DNA of 64,000 nt from Paraspadella gotoi (taxonomy: Eukaryota; Chaetognatha). The notes below the pieces were generated by a model. It ran no database searches. It was not told the origin of the DNA and was given only the letters and a program-made list of their open reading frames with translations. Of this stretch, positions 24,195 to 34,587 are shown one piece after another. The number at the start of each line of letters is the position of its first letter. The stretch's first letter is position 1. The DNA lies in NCBI GenBank assembly GCA_051294375.1, contig CM119265.1, forward strand, positions 16,374,005 through 16,438,004, in the 5' to 3' direction. A program made the position numbers and the translations under genes.

Positions 24195-24971
24195 ATTAAC
24201 TTCACTCTCATCAAAATTCAGGCCCGTCTAAAAATCGCGGACAAACCAGTGAAGGTTTTGCTGCAGACGATCGTCAAGGGAATCCCCACTATTATCTCTT
24301 GCACCGGTTGCTATGGCGACGATGAGGCCGTCCTTCAGTGGATTCGCGAGCCGCAAGAGGTGAGTTTAATTAATGAACTCGGCTCAACCGATAAGAATAA
24401 TTGAATATTTCTAAAAATTATCCGTATGTATCTTTCCCATTTGTCATTCTCTCCTCTGTCGATTATTCCCCAGAAAATCTGGACGAACCAGCCTGTGGTC
24501 GAGGTGTGCCCCGTCACCCTGAAAGCCAAACCGCCGTCCTACATGAGGATGAGCACCGTCAAAGATTGCGAGACCCTTCAGGTTATTCAATTTATTCTAA
24601 TTTGAATTTTTATTTTTTATTTTTCGATCATTCCCGCTTAAATTGAAAAATCCCTCGACTAGGATGTCCTACAAAACCGTTATTCTCGCCGACTAAGCCT
24701 CGCGGCGAACGAGCAGAGCGGCGACTCGACGCCGGTAGCCACGCCCACGTCCGGTGACGGTCCGGGTCTATCGCCGGCCGGCGCCACACCCACCAAAACG
24801 GCCCTGCCCATGAACCCGGCGCTGGCGGCGCTCAACGCCGTCCCCGGAAGCGACTTCTTCAAAGACGTGGCGTCGTCGACCGAATCGATGATTTCGACGG
24901 CGGCGTCGCTGCCGTCGACGCTTTCCAACTTGACCAATTTGGCGCTGGCCAACACTTCCGGCCTCCGATGA
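15715..24971 (+). CDS. Long propeller-like, Ser-rich protein (5' end not seen)
   Basis: Exons I can place: 15715-15859, 16019-16142, 16302-gap, gap-17193, 17361-17487, 17575-17706, 17991-19309, 21965-22063, 22128-22172, 22245-22318, 22432-22554, 22674-22895, 23182-23331, 23501-23587, 23749-23874, 24056-24142, 24222-24359, 24474-24581, 24663-24971 (stop TGA). The first exons encode beta-propeller-like strands: VYDKTKVWICQG, GTLSWHLYAYLS, HLNDAVLGVCC and DDQLWVGTADGFLMMFDV. A long Ser/Pro/Thr-rich region follows. The C-terminus is again ordered (LSLQARLKIADKPVKVLLQ; ISCTGCYGDDEAVLQWI; VVEVCPVTLKAKPPSYMR). The pattern recalls C-terminal propellers of JIP3/SPAG9, RhoGEF10/17 or LRRK-type proteins, but I cannot name it. 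Several middle exons share phase 1. The frame breaks near 19170 and within 23749-23874, probably from indels. The N-terminus would lie left of 15715, where the palindrome disrupts the assembly. Confidence 0.6.
16390..17131. other. Assembly gap (742 N) inside the propeller-like gene
   Basis: The gap removes the end of the exon starting at 16302 and the beginning of the one ending at 17193. A second gap, 17729-17990 (262 N), hides the start of the large Ser-rich exon. Open frames that span the Ns are not real. Confidence 0.95.
19310..21964 (+). other. 2.65 kb AT-rich intron of the propeller-like gene
   Basis: Starts at donor AAG|GTATCT with a TCTA microsatellite (19311-19365) and ends at acceptor GCAATAG. 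It is AT-rich with no coding signal. It contains a perfect 15-bp hairpin at 20972-21017. Confidence 0.6.
20972..21017. repeat. Perfect 15-bp hairpin in intron
   Basis: AAAAAATCAGCCTCT pairs exactly with AGAGGCTGATTTTTT across a 16-base loop. The stem is shorter than a typical animal pre-miRNA stem. Confidence 0.85.
23103..23180 (+). repeat. (CT)n forming the pyrimidine tract of an acceptor
   Basis: Interrupted CT run ending CGCTCTCCCAG directly before the exon at 23182 of the propeller-like gene. Confidence 0.85.
23644..23748 (+). repeat. (CT)n tract leading into an acceptor
   Basis: About 45 nearly pure CT units, then CGTCCTTCTCACAG before the exon at 23749. It serves as the polypyrimidine tract. 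Confidence 0.9.
24141..24194 (+). repeat. (GA)n running out of a splice donor
   Basis: The exon ends CTCCAG and the intron begins GTGAGAGAGTGAGAGAGAG, so the repeat starts at the donor consensus itself. Confidence 0.85.
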
Positions 24972-25599
24972 CCGGGAAATGATAAATACGCGTGTAAATC
25001 AAATTAATCTAATCGATTTACTGAAAAAAAAACAACTAATTTCTCTTCTTTCTCCCCCCCCCTCTACTCCCTCGTTTCACCGAAAATGTGTTCGTACTAT
25101 TCCGTGGTGTGTGTTTAAATTTTGAACGACCGCCCCCCCACCCCGCTATTTCACAATCGCTCATCGTTCAACTATTTCTGTCAAAACTTTACTATATCGA
25201 ATTTAGAACGATTTGTAACTTAATACTCGATCCTTTCGCGTCTATCTCTGTCTCGACGATCTCTCGTAAAACTTCCCTGTGGTAATTGAAACTGTGATAT
25301 TCGTTGCTCCAAAGTTCAGATTAGTACTAGTTGTGTTAATGTTCCCTTTTTTTCGTTCGAACAGCGTATTACTGATTTCAACAACGACGTATTTTTTTCT
25401 ATGGTCTTATTTGTTTAAGACGCGTTTGCGAGGGCTAAAGAATAGCTACTGTATAGCTATATATTAAAAAGGGCAATTTAAAGTGATGCGAATAATGAGA
25501 AAACTATCGAGATAAAAATTCTAAGTTTAGTCAGGTGGTATTTTGTTTTCCGAACTAGTCTGGTGGTCCAATCACCACAGATGGATTAAAGCTGTTTCT

Positions 25600-25815
25600 T
25601 TCGCAGTGGCTCAGTGGACTAATGCTCCATCCCAATGTGCGTCCCTGGTTCGAGCCCTGAGGTTGTCATGTAGAAAGTGGGATGGACCGGGTAACCCGCC
25701 TGTAGGCATGGGCCTACTGCCAGATCCAAAGCTCTGGACTACATGAACATGCTGTCTCGCTGTTGCCACGAGGTGACACCGCTGCGGGTGTGGCGCCCTG
25801 TAAAACCAGCCTCTT
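25600..25815 (+). mobile_element. tRNA-derived SINE
   Basis: The head carries RNA polymerase III internal promoter elements: box A TGGCTCAGTGG at 25607-25617 and box B GGTTCGAGCCC at 25647-25657, with tRNA-like spacing. A non-tRNA body follows (GTAGGCATGGGCCTACTGCC, then a stretch rich in CTCTGGACTACATGAAC and GGTGTGGCGCCCTGTAAAA). The acceptor-stem partner is degenerate and the body continues past the tRNA length, so this is a SINE rather than a functional tRNA gene. It sits in the 3' flank of the propeller-like gene. The exact ends are uncertain; I see no clear A-tail or target-site duplication. Confidence 0.7.
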
Positions 25816-26547
25816 CACTAGTACACCAAATAATCGAAAAGTAATTTTGAACATCCAACATTGGAATCTAATTCGCATCATGACAACTAGTGAGGTATGA
25901 TTTAGTATGAGATGGACAAATCTGTGACGAATCGAAAGATAATTCAATATAGACGATCGAAATACTTAAAACGGCAAGTTATGCACGTTAATTATTCTTG
26001 ATATGTTGACGTAGACAAAAACGGTCTTAGTTGAAATTCACGAACGGGTAAATAATAGAATCGCAAGACAATATGTAAAACTTTGTTCTTTGTTGTTTTT
26101 TTTTTAGATTTTTGCGTGGCAGGTGTTAGATCATTGAAAATATGTATAAAGATAAATACTTTATAAAGAGTTATTTGATTTTTTTGCACGTGAAAACTGG
26201 ACTTGCTTTCTCTACGGAGGGGAGCACAAAGGTTTAGCACTTCAGACAAGGAACGTGAGAGTGACAGCGACGAGCAAAGGTAAACTAGAATAAACAAACA
26301 GCGAAACGTTTTATTCTGTGAGGGTCTGGGGATCACAACATCAGTTAGTTAATCTAGAACATCACAAATTGTTAAAATATATACTTTTCTACGATCTCTA
26401 AGTGGAAAAAAAAATGATAAAAAATAAATATCGACCACAACGATTCAAAAATATAGACTTATCACAATTAGGCTTTTATTGGATTTATATAGAGGGGCTG
26501 GGATGATTTGACTAGGGTAGTGATTGCGCGATTCCAAATATATCGTT

Positions 26548-27251
26548 TTACTTTTGTCTGAGGATGGAACAGATTATAAGAGCCCCGGCCGAAGTCGTAT
26601 AATCGACGATCTTCTGTTCGGTCGAGTTTCGCCTCCGCCCGTCCATCTTGCGAAGATTTTCCACGACCGAACCAACCAACAAAAGAGCAGCGGCGATGAT
26701 GACGGCGTGCTGACGGCGAACCAGCGCGAACGAAAGCAGCAGCACCACCGAGGCCGTGGAAACGATCATCGCCGACTCACGACGAAACCGCGCTCCGAGC
26801 CACACCGCCAACGCCGACGACAACGCGCCCGAAGCCATCAGAAGAAAGCCCAACGGTTGCCAGCTCGTGCCGTGGAAAAATGTAGCGGCGAGGGCGGCGG
26901 CGCCGAACGCCGAGGCCGCGTCGAATAGAGACGGAAAATTGAAGAATCGCCAATCCAGAAGAGAAACGTCTTTCGGATGTAATTTTGGTCTTCGTATTTC
27001 GATCTCTCCAGCCTCGAGGAGAAAACAGACGATGCTGGCCAGAGGTTTGATGGACATGAACACGTATCCTGGACGAAATAATGGAAAGTTGACGTCGTCA
27101 CGGGCGCAGAAAATTGATCGACGGCCTTTTTATGCTTACCTATGGTCGGCAGAGGGCGGTGATAAACGTAAGAGGCGCTGTAGAGGGCAGTGACGGCGAG
27201 GACGAGTTCGCTCATCTTCCGAAGAGCCTCTGGGCGGATGAGAGGAATCAT
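26548..27251 (-). CDS. Small multi-pass membrane protein, possibly TMEM276-like
   Basis: Two exons, 27140-27251 and 26548-27068, joined in phase 1 (ATA G|GA TAC), give 210 residues. ATG at 27251 (MIPLIRPEALRKMSELVL); a second Met is at residue 13. Five to six hydrophobic segments are visible: about residues 15-32, 40-56, 88-106, 112-130, 136-156 and 160-178. The protein ends SAGALIICSILRQK. Length, topology and the charged insert before the last hydrophobic segment recall vertebrate TMEM276, a poorly characterised membrane protein, but the match is weak and from memory. It is convergent with the propeller-like gene. Confidence 0.65.
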
Positions 27252-27960
27252 GATGACTCGATTATTTGGAAAAAACAGTCGATGGCAGAGTTTGGCCTGG
27301 CGTTGAGCTCGATGACAGGGGCTAAGTGGATGGCTTCATCGTTGTACAGGAGTTTCTTAGTTATCTTTTTTATGTTTTTGTTGGTGTCGTCATTAGTTAA
27401 AAACGTGGGTGGAGCAAAACGGATTACGCGCTCGTAATTGATGCAGATTTAACTTGTGGAAAAAAAAAAACCGAGCGAACTGGGGAAAAGCTAAAGAGTG
27501 GAGAATAGGAAGGAAAAAAAATCAGGGTCAGAATTTAAAATTAGATTGTTTGGTTCAAATAGTTAGCAGTGAGACGAATACGCACCGTATCAGAGAAAGA
27601 TGTAGATTGTAGACTACAATGTAGAGGGACTGAGATAAAGCGCTAAAAGCTAAGCGTCCGTCGCTTGTGTATTATTAGCTCCTCTGTTGCGATTTGCATG
27701 GAGCGCGATTCGAATTGTGCACGAAATGCTGAAGTACAAACAAAGTAGCGTCGGGCGATAGGGAGAGAGAGACAGAAAGAGAGAAAGATAGATAGATAAA
27801 GAGAGAGAAAAAGTGCCGAGTAGACATTTTTGTTTATTTCATCTCATAGATTCTTACTTTTAAGCACGAATTAAACAATTTTGGAAAAAAATAACTTGAA
27901 TACCAATTACAAATAGTAATAGTAATTATTCGAAAATTGAATAACCACGGTTCCATTGTA
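27252..27960. other. Intergenic, no genes seen
   Basis: AT-rich sequence between two minus-strand genes. It holds short GA-rich runs at 27760-27810 and includes the 5' flank of the small membrane protein gene and the 3' flank of the lectin-like gene. Confidence 0.4.
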
Positions 27961-28928
27961 TTATGGCTTAGTCTCGCAGAGAACTCCTCCCCACAAACAG
28001 AAGGACGTTTTAAGCCCCCACCGCGCCGCCGACCAATCGAAATAGAGTTGCACGCATTTTCGAAATTTGTAGAGGTCCGGTTGTCCGCCGCTCCAGCGGT
28101 CGTCCGTCTTGTCCACGACTCGTGCGGGTCCGCCCGCCCGCCACTCGAACCGGTCGCCCACTCGATCGAGCGCCACCGCGAATCCGTCCCGGCGGAACCT
28201 CTGCTGCAGGTTGTCGGTGACGCGGCGCCACTTGACTCCGTCTCGGCCTGGCGCGTCGTTGAAGTTAACTTCATGACGAGGAGCATTAAAGGCGAGGGGA
28301 GGTGAAAAGAGAGAAGAGAAAGCGCGGGAAAAGTGAAACAAAAAGGGAATGAGTATTTGTTCTGTTTAATGTTTATGAAACTTAATTATTTCTTGTCAGT
28401 TATTATTCCCTGGAAACAGAAATGAAATCTCGGTAAACTTTATTTGTACATTTATAATTGTTTTTTTATATTAATTATCAAGTTAATCCTAATAAAAATT
28501 TAAAATACAATACTACTAACTGACTGTCCCCTTTGTTTCCTCGACGACACGCCAATCAACTAGGGCGTGGCATATGTCCTCGGCTGACCGCCCGTCGTAG
28601 TCGCCGACGATGACGAAGATGGCGCTGGAATTGTCACGGTGGACCAGCGAGATTCGGTCCGGCAACCACTCTGTCAAGATTGAAAAGAGCTTTGGAAATG
28701 TCTATTATGCAAAATAGAAGTAATTTTATAAGCGGGATAAGCTCAAAAATAAAAGAAAAAAAAATAGTCTTACGTCTCCATTGTTCACCATCGACGATTT
28801 GACCTCTTCGGACACTTGGAAAGTTTAAAAATAGTTTTCAAGATTGGTAATTTTTAAATAAAACGAATTTTGAAATTCTTACATTACCTTAAAAAAAATA
28901 ACAATGCGATATTCACAGTTGATCTCAT
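27961..28928 (-). CDS. Secreted C-type-lectin-like protein
   Basis: Exon 28888-28928 encodes a signal-peptide start (MRSTVNIALLFFL) and joins in phase 2 to 28774-28814, then in phase 1 to an exon beginning at 28670 (QWLPDRISLVHRD). The last exon, 27961-28268, holds the second half of a C-type lectin fold: DRFEWRAGG, then W-x-GGQPD, then CVQLYFDW, and the closing GVLCE just before the stop. These match the usual WxDG / WxxGEPN / CV / CE pattern. The third exon reads to a stop at 28516-28518 unless spliced, and the phase needed by the last exon (1) is met only by weak donors, so the join is unresolved. It lies head-to-head with the NHL gene. Ligand and function are unknown. Confidence 0.6.
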
Positions 28929-29257
28929 TTTGTGAGTTTTATTCGGTCTTTTCAAGATCACAAGCAAACTGGTAGCTCATTCGCTTTGTTTCGAATGAGA
29001 AAATCCTCACGTTTTCCCTTCAAGCTCGGATTGTTATGTCTTAAAGTAAGAGTACATTTCATAAGTCACAATGTCCACGTTTTGGCTAAGAAAATCATCA
29101 AAAGTAATAAGTAAAGTTTAAAATTAAAAAAAAATCAAACTAAAGTCTGATTACCTCATTACTTTTTCTTTCAAATCTTAATTTAACTATTTTTATTATC
29201 TAGAAGATTCGTGTCAGTTTCCGGGATCTTCGCGAATATTACTGGCACGAAACAAGA

Positions 29258-29262
<5 letters not shown>

Positions 29263-29354
<92 letters not shown>
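29263..29354. repeat. (GA)n microsatellite upstream of the NHL gene
   Basis: About 45 uninterrupted GA units roughly 130 bases before the first NHL exon. Confidence 0.95.
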
Positions 29355-29356
<2 letters not shown>

Positions 29357-29485
29357 CCTTTAATATCATGCGAGTTGATTTGGGATTTGGTTTGTCGGGA
29401 TGAAAAACATTAGAAAACCCCTGCTCAATTGCTCATCATCAACTTTCTAAAGAATTCTAAGCACCGATTTTAGCACATCATCATC

Positions 29486-30954
29486 ATGAGCGACTTTCAA
29501 GGATACTGGCGCGTGAATGCGTTGGGTCACACGCAGACCGTTCCCCACACACTAAAAGTCTATCCAAAAGTAAAAAAAATCCACGCGACAAAATGTCCTA
29601 AATGGGAAGATGACCACGACAAGCTGCTGCACGACTGCAGGGCGCATCGGGTAAGTCTTCATTTGGCGTGTATGGGTATGCGAGTGAGTACATTCTCCAA
29701 CCATCCACGCAGATCAAGCATCACAACCAGACCTACGCCTACGAAGCGGCCGTCCTCGACCGAGGTCTCGACGCCACGATCTCCACTTTGCGGACGCTGC
29801 ACCGAAAGTCGCCGACGCCGCGGCAGCCCGGCACGGAGAAGCTCCTGTTCGAAGTGGGACGGCGCGGAAGTGGGCGTGGCGAGTTCGAGTGGCCGAGAGA
29901 CGTCGCCGTCGGCGGGGAAGACGGAGACATCTTCGTCGCAGACTCGGGAAATGGGAGGATTCAGGTCCTTTGCGGACGAGACGATCGTCAGTCGTCACGG
30001 TAGTCGTCGTTGTTGTCGTCGTTGTTGTCGTCGACGATATAATTAAGGGTGGTGAAGTATTTGAACCCAATAACTTATAAGAATTAAAGTAATTCTTTCT
30101 CCGATCTGTTTAATAATATCGAACGCCCTAATCAGGTCTTTAACAACCACGGCATCTGGAAAGCATCTTTCGGAACGGCGAAAGAAACCGAAGACGACGC
30201 CGACTCTTCCCGACTCCGACGTCTCCGCCGACCGATGGGCGTGGACATCGGCGTCACCGGTCGCGTCTACGTCGCCGACTACGACGACGGCGCCGTTAAA
30301 ATCTTCTCGGCGTCGGGATCCTTCGGAAGCGCTTTCCGAACTCGCGGACGACCCATCGCCGTCGCCGTCGACGCCGCTGACAACGTAGTCACGTTGACCT
30401 GCGGATCACGAGACGCCGTGGAGATCCACTCGTCCCAGGGCGAACCCTTGCGACGCTTCAGAGTCTGCCGCGATCACGCGGGCGGCGGCGGCTGCGACTG
30501 CGCCCCGCAGCGTCTCGCCGTCCCGCGCGGAAAACCGCAGAAGCTTGAAATTTTCGTCACCGACGCGGCCAACAGTTACATCCGGGTGTTCGACTACGAA
30601 GGACGCCTCCTGCGAAGAGTCTCTCTCGACGATCCCGCATCCGGACTCGCCCTCTCAGTCTCGGGACTCTGTTACGACGACGACGACGAAGACGGCGGCG
30701 CCCTCGTCGTCGTCGACGCCCTCAACCACGCCGTCCACCGCTTCGACGCCTTCGACGGATACGGCGTCGCTCGCGGCACGGTCATCCTGCCAACCGATGA
30801 CTTGGGCGCCGCAGTATCGGTGGTGACGACGCCGGAAGGTCATCTGGCGGTGACGGAACTCGGCGCCAACTCGGAACACTGCTTTAAAGTGTTTCGGTAT
30901 CGAGACTGCGAGTGCCATCGCGTCGTAGAAGAAGGCGAAGGTGACGCCGATTGA
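29486..30954 (+). CDS. NHL-repeat protein of TRIM type, no RING seen
   Basis: Exons 29486-29650, 29713-29964 and 30136-30954, all phase 0, give 411 residues from ATG 29486 (the frame is open a few codons upstream to a TTTTAG that could be an acceptor). The N-terminal 70 residues hold a Cys/His cluster (TKCPKWEDDH, HDCRAHR, KHH) that could be the remnant of a B-box. From about residue 100 come NHL-repeat blades: GRGEFEWPRDVAV then IFVADSGNGRIQVF; RRPMGVDIG then VYVADYDDGAVKIF; LEIFVTDAANSYIRVF; LVVVDALNHAVHRF; and a last blade ending HCFKVFRYRDC. NHL propellers bind RNA or protein, most often in TRIM2/3/71-like ubiquitin ligases. A RING exon may lie upstream, but none is visible between 28929 and 29485. 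Confidence 0.8.
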
Positions 30955-31057
30955 AAAAAAAAAAAATATGGCGACTCCGGATTCGAACGTGGACCCGGAA
31001 ATGAAGATACTTTCACTGTCTCGATATCAAGAAGAAATACAATATCTGAAAGAAAGC

Positions 31058-31063
31058 AATAAA
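31058..31063 (+). promoter_or_regulatory. Likely polyadenylation signal of the NHL gene
   Basis: AATAAA about 100 bases after the stop codon on the coding strand. A second one is at about 31230. Confidence 0.4.
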
Positions 31064-31423
31064 GAATTTTACTTCGAAAGCATTTTTTTTTTTTCATTAA
31101 CACGCCAACAAAATGTCCAATTTCTTTATTGTCCATTATTCACTGATTCCCGGAGGATGTTACCATAGCAACGGAAAACGCGGTGAGCCCGGCAAGCTTT
31201 AAAGGGACCTTCGGATTTATGAGCGACTTTAATAAACTTTCAGATATTTAGATCTCTCGGGCTGTCAGATAGGACAGGTTCGGATTTAACGCACGATTGT
31301 CTATTATGTCTAACTCAACTGATTAATCTTTTAATTCTAAATGGAAGATCTCCGGCCAATGGAGCGTCCTTGGACGAGCCACTCGGCCGGAATCTCGGTC
31401 ACCCTCACTTCTCCGCCGAGAAT

Positions 31424-33780
31424 CTAAAGGCCCCGCGCCGCCGCGCCGCGACTCACCGCGTCCCCCGCCGCCGATTCCAGACTTTCTCCCTCAGTCGTCT
31501 CCGTAGTCGTCGTCGTCTTGGTCGTCGACAAGAAGTCGTCGTCGTCTTCACGTCGGCCGTTCGATCTTCCCGCCAACCGTCCTCCCCTGATGAGATATCC
31601 TCCTTGGCCGCTCGCGTCCGAACAACCGGCTTCGCTTTCGAAATCGCCTGACACGCCATCTTTTCCGTATTTTTTCGCGCCGCTGCGAATGGAATGGCCG
31701 TGCACTCGGTGGAAGAACTCGGCGACGCCGCCGCCACCGACGCTGCCTCCGACGCTGTAGCAACGAAACTTCGCGGCGGGAGCGAAACGCGTCTCGGCGT
31801 CGTCGACGGATCGATTGGCGCTGGAGGAACCAATTCCTGCGCCGTCGATCGATCCCTCGTTTTCTTGACGAGCGGATCTTCCAACTCGATTCGGCAAAAC
31901 TCTCCTCGATCCTTCGGCCTCTCCGTCGCGCCGGTTGTTATTGTCGTTGTCTCCGTCGTCGCCGGTACCACGCCCACCGGGGCTGACGGTCGCGGCCGGC
32001 GTCACCGCCCGGCGTCGTCGTCTTCTCAGCGCCGGCGCGAGGAGGAGAAAGAGCACGACGATGAAGAGAAGAAAGGTGACGGCGAGGACGACGACGAAGG
32101 CGACGAACCACATACGGGCCTCGCCGGTCGGCGCGCGGACTGGTCCGGACATCCGGGTCTTTTTGTTGACGTCGCCGGAGATGGGGTAAAAGCGGAAAGC
32201 GGCTGTGTGAAGATGGGATTGAAGGGAGAAGGAGTTACTAATCATTTTCTTTGATATCGTTTTTTTTTTGCTTACGATTTTCATCTTTAATCTTCGCGCT
32301 CTTTTCTTTCTCTTCGTTCTCGTTATTTCCTTCCGTCTTTTCCTCTTCTTTCTCTTCCTCCTTCTTTTCCTTTTCTTCTCCCTCCGATCGACTCTCATTT
32401 AATCCGCTCCCATGAATGGCGACATAAGGGACCATTGTCGTCGTCATCGTCGTCGTCGTCGCGTTAGTCGTCGCGTTTGTCGTCGTCGTCGTCGTCGTTT
32501 CCACGTTGCAATCCTCTTCATCGGATCCTCCGTCGAGACAAGAATCAAACTCGTCGCAAACGGCGTCGCTTCTCACGCAGAGTCTCGATCGGCGACACCA
32601 GAATCCATCGAACAGGCGCCGCGGCGTCGAATCGACTGCGAATACTCCGACGCCCGCGTCGAGTCGCATCAACTCGTCGTTGGCGGCGTCCGCCGGATCT
32701 TCGGGAAAAGCGAAACCGTCGAATCTTTTTCGGCGATCAAGACGACGAGCCTCTATCGGTGAAGCTTGAAACGACCGAGACGCTTTCGGGGAGAGGGCAT
32801 CATAGTCTCTCCCGTCTACTTCCATCGATCGGTCAACCTTTGCCTCGCTAATTTCCGTCGTCGCTTCTTCTAGACTCTTAANNNNNNNNNNGGGGAGATG
32901 GCATCGTAGTCTCTCCCGTCTACTTCCATCGATCGGTCAACCTTTGTCTCGCTAANNNNNNNNNNAATCCTCCTTTCCTTCTCTTCGTCCTCTTCCTCCG
33001 GTCCACCTCCTCCTCTTCCCGCCCACCCCGAACGCACGTCTTCTCATCCTCCCCTCTCTTGTGAGCCGACAAACTCAAAGCGGCGCCCTCGATCGGATTG
33101 TGCAGCGCCAAAAACTGAATGACGAGCGCCATGGGCGCCGGTTTCCACGTCCCGTCTTCCCCGACGCGGCCGGCTTCCCGACCTCTGGGCGTGGAAAATG
33201 GAACCAGGAAATTCTCGACGATGTGACCGCAACGCCGGTCGCGCCGATTGCCGATGTTCAACAGCCGATGCGTCCGCGGCTGAATCCCGCAGAAGAAGGG
33301 CCTCTCGCGGCCGATGTTGCCGACGGTGGCGTTGTCGACCAGGCAAAAGGTCAACGTGTTGCCGCAGATGTGACGGTAGCGATCGACGCGGACGGCGACG
33401 GCGTCGAAGGGCGCCTCCGGGATGAAGATGAGGTTGCAGTGGGTCTTCAACTCCATCCCGAACTGAGGGAAGTTGCGCTGGTCCCCGTCGCCGACGAACT
33501 CGGCGTCGAGCAGAAGCCGAGTTGAGCGAAGGGCGCCGAAGGTCCGGGTGTAACTGAACTTCCGGGTGCAATTTTGGGTGGAGAATCGTATGAGAGGGGG
33601 GAGAGGTGAGGGGGAGGGGGCGAGAGCGGGTGGTCGAGAGGAAACGGCGACGGAAGGATCCTTTGACAAAACGATGGGAGTTTTGGAGATGACGGCCTCG
33701 ACGGAGGAGTTGGCGGCAAACGGTGAAGCCGATGTCGCCGCCGCGAGCACAACCAGGAGCCCAATAGGCGACGGCATCAT
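31424..33780 (-). CDS. Single-pass receptor with LDL-receptor class A module
   Basis: The start ATG at 33780 (MMPSPIGLLVVLAAATSA) opens a signal peptide. The ectodomain runs to the gap at 32956-32965 and has several Cys (QNCTRKF, MELKTHCN, YRHICGN, FCLVD, FFCGI, RRCGH). It looks like a CUB-like or other Cys-bonded module, not proven. After the gap, 32276-32881 carries an LDLa repeat (FWCRRSRLCVRSDAVCDEFD...DEEDC) and a Thr/Asn-rich, probably glycosylated stalk. The donor C|GTAAGC joins in phase to 31424-32202. This last exon has the transmembrane helix (MWFVAFVVVLAVTFLLFIV), a basic stop-transfer (RRRRRR) and a cytosolic tail of about 200 Ser/Gly-rich residues. LDLa modules bind calcium and protein ligands. 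No catalytic domain is seen. The gene is convergent with the NHL gene. Confidence 0.7.
32790..32955. repeat. 64-bp near-identical duplicate separated by a 10-N gap
   Basis: 32790-32853 and 32892-32955 differ at only a few bases (for example AGAGGGCATCATAG versus AGATGGCATCGTAG). Gaps 32882-32891 and 32956-32965 flank the second copy. This is probably one genomic segment represented twice. Confidence 0.85.
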
Positions 33781-34587
33781 GGGGAAAAGTCTACATCGAT
33801 TCCGTAAAGCTGATACGAGAAGGGTCTTTAATAAATGTTTATTAAATGTTTATAATATAATACTATAAACAGAAAAGTCCATTTTGATAAACTAGCTAAT
33901 TGATAGAAATATCGGTGGCTTAATGTGTTTTTACAAACTTACTTTCTATTGTTCCACAATTTTTTTCAAGCTTTTGTCAGTTTTTAACTTTGGGTATAAG
34001 GAAAATGTAATGAAAGGCTTTATTTAGCACAAAAAGCACAATTAGTAGAACATGTTTGCTGCCCGTTAAATTTGGCTTGTCATGAGGACGCTCTTACGCT
34101 AAACAAGCAGCTAATAATTTTAATCTGGATTTTTATACCTGATTTTCAAAATTGTCTCACTTGTGATGACTTAATAACGTTATGTACATCTCGACCTCCC
34201 AAATATTTTTTCTTCCTACAAGCAATACATTTTAAATAGTCTTTCACAAAAATGGCTAGCTCCTTTCAGGTAGCTCAAACTATCAATGGAAACACGAAGA
34301 ATTAAAACAATACAAATAAGATAATAATTTAAGTTTTATTAAAAACTAGAAAAACGAGCAAACGGAATTAAAAAAAACGCATAACGCCGATCAGGGGACA
34401 AAACGCAGATTTTTTGTTTTGTTTTTTGTTTTGTAAGACACAAAGCAAAAATAGAGAGATAAAAAAAAAGAAAAGGGAAATATTAGCGTAAAAAAATAAA
34501 TGTGGTGTTTTGACTAGACTCTGGCCATGAAATTAATGTTTCGATTAAAAAAAAAATCGTTTTCCAAATCGTCACGCGACGTGGATT
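33781..34587. other. Intergenic, AT-rich
   Basis: AT-rich DNA between two minus-strand genes, comprising the LDLa gene 5' flank and the zinc-finger gene 3' flank. No coding signal. Confidence 0.4.

Noticed and set aside
25600-25680. A tRNA gene
   Set aside because: Boxes A and B are good, but the acceptor stem is not convincing and homology-like body sequence continues well past tRNA length, as in a SINE.
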